From Negativicutes bacterium (lineage in GTDB: Bacteria; Bacillota; Negativicutes; Anaeromusales; Anaeromusaceae), in contig SAAJ01000032.1 of assembly GCA_009929485.1 (NCBI GenBank), positions 1-33,974 of the forward strand: a DNA stretch of 33,974 nucleotides, read 5' to 3'. A model generated the notes under the pieces. The model was not told the origin of the DNA and made no database searches. It saw only the letters and a program-made list of their open reading frames with translations. Below, piece after piece: positions 29,359-33,974 of the stretch (positions are counted from its first letter, which is position 1; each line of letters begins with the position of its first letter). The translations under genes were made by a program, and so were the position numbers.

Positions 29359-30693
29359 ATGAATGAAGATGCTAGATGGTTAGGACAGATAAAACGGCTG
29401 GAGCGAAAAAGAAAATGGATTTGGCTGTGTGCGGCCCTGGCTTTTTTAGCTGCTTATTTTCATCGCACTGTAACCGGCGTTGTTGCGGACAGTTTAATGC
29501 GGGATTTTTCCATTGCGCAGGCGTCGGAGCTGGGCATGTTGTCGTCTATTTACTTTTATACGTATGCTGTGTTGCAGGTGCCTTCCGGCATGCTGGCGGA
29601 TCGCTATGGACCGCGTTTGGTTATCAGCGCCTCAATCGTCATCGCAGCGGCGGGAGCGGCGCTGATTGCCGGTGCAGAAAGCCTGAGCAGTCTCTACCTT
29701 GGCCGCTTTTTAGCAAGCGTGGGCGTCAGCGTGATTTATGTTAATGTGGTTAAGCTGCAGGCGGAATGGTTTCGTCTGCGGGAATTTGCGACCATGCTAG
29801 GCTTATTGACGCTCGTGGGAAACGGCGGTTCCTTACTGTCGGCTACGCCGTTAGCTGTGTTGGTAGAATCAACTGGGTGGCGATCCGCGTTTTTTTTGGT
29901 GGCGTTATATTCCGTGCTTATGGCGGGCGCTTGCTGGCTGGTGATTCGTAATCGTCCTGCAGAAGAGGGGCTTCCTTCTATGAAAGAGCTTGCAGCGCAC
30001 GAATTTGGCGGTACCGTCGCAAGTTCTTCCGCGCAAACGGGGATGAAGTTGGGCTTGTTGACGGTGCTGCGCAACCGGCATACCTGGACGCCGTTTTTTG
30101 CATCGGTTGCGGTTTTTGGCGTCTATATGACCTTTAGCGGGATTTGGGGCGTACCTTATTTCATGCAGGTAATGCACATGTCGCGTGTGGAAGCGGCGAA
30201 TCAAGTGCTGCTCATGTTTCTGGGAAATATGGCAGGAGCGCCCCTTGTAGGCTATTTTTCTGACCGCTTGGGGCGGCGGCGTAGTCCGTATATCGTGACA
30301 ACTCTTTTGTTTCTGGCGGCTCTGGCTGGCTTAATGCTAGGCGGAGAGCAAATGCCTGCGTGGCTGTTATCCCTGCTTTGTTTTTTCTTTGGTATCGGCG
30401 TATCCGGCGTATCAGTGGCTGTTGTATGCGCCAAGGAGGTGAATCCGCCGCAGCTGACAGGGATTGCTGCTGGCGTGGTAAACTCGGCTCCTTTTGTTGG
30501 AGCGGCTCTCATGCAGCCGGCTTTTGGCTGGGTATTGGACCAGTTTTGGCAAGGCAGCATAGAGCATGGCGTAAAAATATATACATCCGAAGCATATCAA
30601 AATGCCTTTGGTCTGTGTGCTGTGGTTTTGCTGCTTGGTTTATTAGCGACCTTTTTGATTAAAGAGACCTATGGCAAACAGATAGGAAGTTGA
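29359..30693 (+). CDS. Major facilitator superfamily transporter
   Basis: 444 residues, 12 predicted TM helices in two halves. The MFS loop 2-3 motif appears as GMLADRYGPRLV and its repeat in the second half as GYFSDRLGRRRSP. The style is that of anion:cation or organic-acid symporters, but the substrate cannot be assigned. GGAGG lies rather far (about 15 bases) from the ATG at 29359. Monocistronic, ending at a bidirectional terminator shared with the next, convergent gene. Confidence 0.85.
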   Translation: MNEDARWLGQIKRLERKRKWIWLCAALAFLAAYFHRTVTGVVADSLMRDFSIAQASELGMLSSIYFYTYAVLQVPSGMLADRYGPRLVISASIVIAAAGAALIAGAESLSSLYLGRFLASVGVSVIYVNVVKLQAEWFRLREFATMLGLLTLVGNGGSLLSATPLAVLVESTGWRSAFFLVALYSVLMAGACWLVIRNRPAEEGLPSMKELAAHEFGGTVASSSAQTGMKLGLLTVLRNRHTWTPFFASVAVFGVYMTFSGIWGVPYFMQVMHMSRVEAANQVLLMFLGNMAGAPLVGYFSDRLGRRRSPYIVTTLLFLAALAGLMLGGEQMPAWLLSLLCFFFGIGVSGVSVAVVCAKEVNPPQLTGIAAGVVNSAPFVGAALMQPAFGWVLDQFWQGSIEHGVKIYTSEAYQNAFGLCAVVLLLGLLATFLIKETYGKQIGS

Positions 30694-30716
30694 TACCGGG
30701 CTTAAGCGGATAAAAC

Positions 30717-30746
30717 AAAACTCCTGCAGAAAACCGCAGGAGTTTT
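30717..30746. terminator. Bidirectional terminator between convergent genes
   Basis: An 11-bp perfect stem (AAAACTCCTGC 30717-30727 with 30736-30746) whose arms end in A4 and T4, placed between the MFS gene and the minus-strand secreted protein. Confidence 0.8.
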
Positions 30747-30764
30747 GCTGCAGGAGCTTGGTAT

Positions 30765-31310
30765 TCAAATTTCACTAGTTGGCTTTTGCGTGGACGGAGT
30801 TGCCAAACTGGAACTGGAGAGGTCTAGTATTCTTTGCCAGTCGGCGACTGCAGCAGGGGATAATTTGTAAGAGCTTGTTTTGCCGTCCGCCGAGGTCAGC
30901 GTTAAACGAATGGAAGAACATTTACGAAACGCATCAAGCTCTGTTGAGGATAAGCCGTACATTGTGCTGCGCCAGGGGCTTAGAACGGCCGGATCCGGAG
31001 TTCCTGTGCGATTGTACATGGTATCGGCTTCAAGACGTTTTATTTGCAAGATATTATTGTCAATTTGCAAGTAAGCATGCTCTTGAAAGGTGCCGCGGTT
31101 GCTGTCCATGCGCAGCCAGAACGTAGGAGAAGCCCCTAAATCTATGTATTTTACCAAGGAACAGTAAGTCGTAGCATGGTTGTCGGTAAACTTTTGCCAA
31201 CTCGAAAAGGCAATATTGTCGACGTCGCTTTCTCCAGCGATGCTGGCCAAAGAAAGACTGCAGCCCCACAAAAGAAAGAAGCAGAAAGTCAAAACAGATA
31301 TTTTTTTCAT
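30765..31310 (-). CDS. Secreted protein of unknown function, 181 residues
   Basis: The N-terminus MKKISVLTFCFFLLWGCSLS then LASIAGES is a signal peptide; LWGC is a poor lipobox, so ordinary cleavage after the Ala-Ser region or lipidation are both possible. The mature part has a WQKFTDNHATTYCSLVKYID strand region and later IRLTLTSADGKTSSYKLSP, typical of small beta-rich envelope proteins. No known family. GAGGTG lies 6 bases before the ATG. Confidence 0.65.
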   Translation of the reverse strand: MKKISVLTFCFFLLWGCSLSLASIAGESDVDNIAFSSWQKFTDNHATTYCSLVKYIDLGASPTFWLRMDSNRGTFQEHAYLQIDNNILQIKRLEADTMYNRTGTPDPAVLSPWRSTMYGLSSTELDAFRKCSSIRLTLTSADGKTSSYKLSPAAVADWQRILDLSSSSLATPSTQKPTSEI

Positions 31311-31646
31311 TACACACCTCCGCGGGATTTTTATTGTTACTTCCCTAGAAAGAGGATTTTATCCTGCCAAGATTATGTGGAATAAAAAAATGTGATGAAT
31401 TGCAGATGGACATAAGTCGCTTGTAGGAAATCGAGATGCCTGAGATTCCCATGTAAAGCAATTTCTTACAGGCTTGAAAGGAAAACCATAACTAACGTTA
31501 TATGGCAGATTCGCGATTTTTGGCTTGCCGGGAAATTTAGATTATGTATTATCGCTGAAAAATCAACAATTTTCGCCGGAGAGTGCTATAATAAAAAATA
31601 AGGAAACCAGAGAAATGCAATTTTTAAAAGTATGGGAGGAGAAAAC
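31311..31646. other. 336-bp intergenic region between divergent genes
   Basis: AT-rich, no gene visible. It must hold the promoters of the minus-strand secreted protein and of larA; the larA promoter is proposed at 31584-31592. I see no clear riboswitch or operator beyond that. Confidence 0.5.
31584..31592 (+). promoter_or_regulatory. Extended -10 promoter of larA
   Basis: TGC directly before TATAAT (31587-31592) gives an extended -10 element. The -35 (TCAACA, 18 bases upstream) is weak. It lies 54 bases before the larA start. Confidence 0.55.
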
Positions 31647-32921
31647 ATGGCTGTAGTAAAAATTCCGTATAGCAAGGGTTTTATCGAGGCCCAATTTGAT
31701 GATGCAAGATTAGTTGGTGTGCTTGAGTCTAAAGCGCACCATTATAAACCGGAGGCTGGCGAACAGGAGCTGGTGAAAAAAGCGTTGGAGAATCCAATTG
31801 GTTCTCCGAGGCTGCGTGACTTGGTCAAAGGGAAAAACAAAATTGTGATCATTGCCAGCGACCATACTCGTCCAGTGCCTAGTAAAATTATGGCGCCGAT
31901 TATGCTTGAAGAGATTCGCAGCGGTAATCCGGAGGCGGACATTACTTTCTTGATTGCTACTGGCTTCCATCGTCCGACAACCAAAGAAGAGTTGATCGGC
32001 AAATTTGGGGAGAAAGTCGTTGCTGAAGAAAAAATAGTAGTTCATAATGCCTTTGAGCCGGAAGCTATGGTGAATATTGGCAAGCTTCCTTCGGGCGGCG
32101 ATATTGTCATTAATAAATTGGCTGTAGAAGCGGACTTGCTGATTTCTGAAGGGTTTATTGAGCCGCACTTCTTTGCGGGCTTCTCGGGCGGTCGTAAAAG
32201 CGTTTTGCCGGGCGTAGTAAGCAAGGTAACGGTATTGGCTAATCACAATTCCCGTTTTATTGCCAGCGACAAAGCTAGAACCGGTAATTTGGAAGGCAAT
32301 CCGATTCACATTGACATGCTGCATGCTGCTAAAACCGCTAAATTACAATTTATCTTGAATGTTGTTATTGATGCGGACAAAAAAATTATCAAAGCCTTTG
32401 CTGGCGATCTTGAAAAAGCGCATGCTGAAGGTACAAAATTTGCCGGTGAATTGGCTAATGTAGCCGCGAAACCTGCGGATATTGCTATTACTTCTAATGG
32501 TGGCTATCCGTTGGATCAAAATATCTATCAAGCGGTTAAGGGAATGAGCGCGGCAGAAGCCACTTGCCGTAAAGGCGGCGTGATTATCATCTGTGCAGCT
32601 TGTAACGACGGGCACGGCGGCGAAGACTTCTATGAGTGGTTTAAAAAGGCTGAGAGCGCACAAGCGGTTATGGATGAAATTATGGCCATTGAGCCCCAGC
32701 ATACGCTGCCGGATCAATGGGAAGCCCAAATTTTGGCGCGCATCTTGATTGACCATACGGTCATTATGGTGACCGATCAGTGCGATCACAGCATGATCAC
32801 AGACATGAAAATGAAAGTTGCCAATACGCTTCCGGAAGCGATGAAAATGGCTGAGGAAATTGTTGGCAAAGACGCCAGTATTACTGTGGTTCCGGATGGC
32901 GTTTCCGTAATCGTAAAATAG
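31647..32921 (+). CDS. larA: LarA-type nickel-pincer lactate racemase
   Basis: 424 residues. It would interconvert D- and L-lactate (or a related 2-hydroxyacid) with a nickel-pincer nucleotide cofactor. The key residues sit at exactly the numbers known from LarA: SDHTRP (71-76), His108 (GFHRP), His174 (EPHFFAGFSGGRKS), Lys184 which carries the cofactor, and the nickel ligand His200. GGAGGAG precedes the ATG at 31647 by 5 bases; an in-frame ATG at 31632 lies upstream of that site. The cofactor genes larB, larC and larE are not in the window. LarA homologues include racemases for other hydroxyacids, so lactate is likely but not certain. Confidence 0.88.
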   Translation: MAVVKIPYSKGFIEAQFDDARLVGVLESKAHHYKPEAGEQELVKKALENPIGSPRLRDLVKGKNKIVIIASDHTRPVPSKIMAPIMLEEIRSGNPEADITFLIATGFHRPTTKEELIGKFGEKVVAEEKIVVHNAFEPEAMVNIGKLPSGGDIVINKLAVEADLLISEGFIEPHFFAGFSGGRKSVLPGVVSKVTVLANHNSRFIASDKARTGNLEGNPIHIDMLHAAKTAKLQFILNVVIDADKKIIKAFAGDLEKAHAEGTKFAGELANVAAKPADIAITSNGGYPLDQNIYQAVKGMSAAEATCRKGGVIIICAACNDGHGGEDFYEWFKKAESAQAVMDEIMAIEPQHTLPDQWEAQILARILIDHTVIMVTDQCDHSMITDMKMKVANTLPEAMKMAEEIVGKDASITVVPDGVSVIVK

Positions 32922-32940
32922 AAGAACCAGAAACCAACTA

Positions 32941-32972
32941 AAGGAGCTGCGGAATAATCCGCAGCTCCTTTT
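32941..32972. terminator. Terminator after larA
   Basis: A 12-bp perfect stem (AAGGAGCTGCGG 32941-32952 with 32959-32970) and loop AATAAT, ending in a short T-run. It faces the convergent cheW gene. Confidence 0.8.
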
Positions 32973-33026
32973 ACAGTGGGGCGTTTTGAGATTAGCGTGG
33001 TTTGAAACATGATTTGCAGCTGTTTC

Positions 33027-33479
33027 TCAACCTGTTAACGCCTCATATTCTTCGGTAGACAAGATGTTTTCAGGATTCAGGATGATGATTAAACGTTCGT
33101 CTATTTTTCCGATGCCTACAAGGTATTTACTGCTGAGATTTGCCACAAATTCTGGCTGTTGTTGAATTTGCTCGTCCGAGATGGTAACAATGTCAGTTAC
33201 TTCATCTACAATACATCCCGCAACCGTGTTTTGAATGTTCAGCATAATAAACTTGCTTTCTTCTGCAATTACTGTTTTTTTAAGTCCTAGCTTAATGCCG
33301 AGATTAAAAATATAATTGATTTGTCCCCGCAAGTCAATCATACCTTCAATTACATCGGGCAAGCCAGGAACTTTGTGGATTTTGAATTTTTGAGGACGCA
33401 GTATGCCGCTTACGGCTAAAGCGTCAACACCATATTCTTCGCCGTTTAATTCAAAAACGACAAGTTGAATTTGAGCCAT
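33027..33479 (-). CDS. cheW: Chemotaxis coupling protein CheW
   Basis: 150 residues that link chemoreceptors to the CheA kinase. The start MAQIQLVVFELNGEEYGVDA, the IHKVPGLPDVIEGMIDLRGQ segment and the later FIMLNIQNTVAGCIVDEV are standard CheW. The start is ATG 33479 with AGGAGGTG 5-6 bases upstream. It follows a chemoreceptor gene on the same strand, only 31 bases away, so the pair forms a receptor-CheW operon. Confidence 0.92.
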   Translation of the reverse strand: MAQIQLVVFELNGEEYGVDALAVSGILRPQKFKIHKVPGLPDVIEGMIDLRGQINYIFNLGIKLGLKKTVIAEESKFIMLNIQNTVAGCIVDEVTDIVTISDEQIQQQPEFVANLSSKYLVGIGKIDERLIIILNPENILSTEEYEALTG

Positions 33480-33510
33480 GGTTTCACCTCCTAATATAGT
33501 GGGCGCTTTA

Positions 33511-33927
33511 CTAGCGTTCATCAGCTAAAGCATTTAGTTGTTCGGTGAGACTTTGAATTTCTTCGACGCTGGCAGTTACTTCTTCGATGGCAGCGGCTTG
33601 TTGTTCGGAAGTTAAAGCTGTTTCTTGTCCCATGGCTACGGTTTTTTCAACGGAACCGCTGATGGCAGTGGTAAATTCTTGGATTTTACCAACGGTTTGT
33701 TTAGAATCGGCGGAAAGTTTTCTGATTTCCTGGGCGACTACGCCGAAACCCAGGCCGGCTTCACCAGCTCGGGCGGCTTCAATGGCCGCGTTTAAACCCA
33801 AGAGGCGTGTTTCGTCGGCAATGTCTTTAATTAAGGTCGTTACCTGATTTATTTCGCCGGTAACGGTATTTACATTTTCGTAAATTGCAAGTGCAAGTTG
33901 AACACTTTGGTAAAGTAGAACAGTAGT
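33511..33927 (-). pseudogene. Methyl-accepting chemotaxis protein, C-terminal part only
   Basis: The reading contains the conserved signalling hairpin [20 protein letters not shown] followed by [20 protein letters not shown], then a C-terminal helix ending ALADER. Upstream, an in-frame TAA (complement of 33928-33930) closes the frame after at most 139 residues, and no start codon or ligand or HAMP region is present; receptors are normally at least 250 residues. Family-like sequence is clear up to about 33840. The 5' part has been removed or displaced, probably by the element whose end appears at 33928-33974. Confidence 0.65.
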
Positions 33928-33932
33928 TTAAA

Positions 33933-33974
33933 TCAAGCAGCATAAGCAGAGTCGAGAAAGTCTTCGAAAAGCTC
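33933..33974 (-). CDS. C-terminal end of an unknown protein, possibly a transposase
   Basis: From the window edge on the minus strand, 13 codons ELFEDFLDSAYAA end at TGA (33933-33935). The stop lies just before the break in the chemoreceptor gene, as expected for a transposase at the end of an insertion sequence. Too short to assign to a family. Confidence 0.3.
   Translation of the reverse strand, partial: ELFEDFLDSAYAA

Overview
The window looks like a chromosomal segment of an anaerobic, diderm Firmicute of the Negativicutes (Sporomusaceae-like). This is inferred from gene content: a Bacillus-type succinate dehydrogenase/fumarate reductase (sdhCAB) next to a two-subunit class I fumarase, a YqeC/MocA pair for molybdenum hydroxylase maturation, LarA lactate racemase, strong AGGAGG ribosome sites and frequent GTG/TTG starts. 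No species can be named from the sequence alone.

Left end (1-5240) is a scar zone. A sensor diguanylate cyclase is fused in frame, just before its GGDEF signature, to the C-terminal half of an amino-acid permease. An M23 peptidase gene is cut after about 43 codons. An AT-rich patch carries an ArsR-type regulator and a GNAT fragment. A DUF192 gene has lost its start. At least three recombination junctions (about 1921, 3885 and 4934-4978) are visible.

5369-17500 is ordinary housekeeping DNA, almost all on the + strand: prepilin peptidase; yqeC-mocA; a thioesterase-murI-membrane protein-CofE-like-rph-rdgB-phosphodiesterase cluster with tightly overlapping genes; then fumarase alpha/beta and sdhCAB, which together interconvert malate, fumarate and succinate. 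A tRNA operon (Pro-TGG, Gly-TCC, Arg-TCT) follows with its own consensus promoter.

17797-27367 is a 9.5 kb integrated element in tRNA-Arg, bounded by a perfect 45-bp direct repeat (attL/attR). It carries a tyrosine integrase, an excisionase-like protein, a MerR-like regulator with two matching dyad operators, a CHC2 zinc-finger protein plus a DUF3987 helicase-like ATPase, a late-regulator-like protein and a string of small unknown genes. It has no capsid, tail, conjugation or recognisable terminase genes. It holds several ordered repeat families: paired TGGGGCAA sites at both ends, four copies of a composite G-run/9-mer repeat around the replication genes, a 10-bp tandem repeat, and three CCCGGACCGGGTGGG-type motifs in a 490-bp non-coding stretch. 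The simplest reading is a small satellite-like, PICI-type element or a highly reduced prophage. This is the most novel part of the window.

27368-33974 returns to chromosome: the displaced terminator of the tRNA operon, a secreted 5'-nucleotidase, an MFS transporter, a secreted protein of unknown role, LarA, CheW, and a chemotaxis receptor gene cut off next to what may be the end of an insertion sequence at the window edge.
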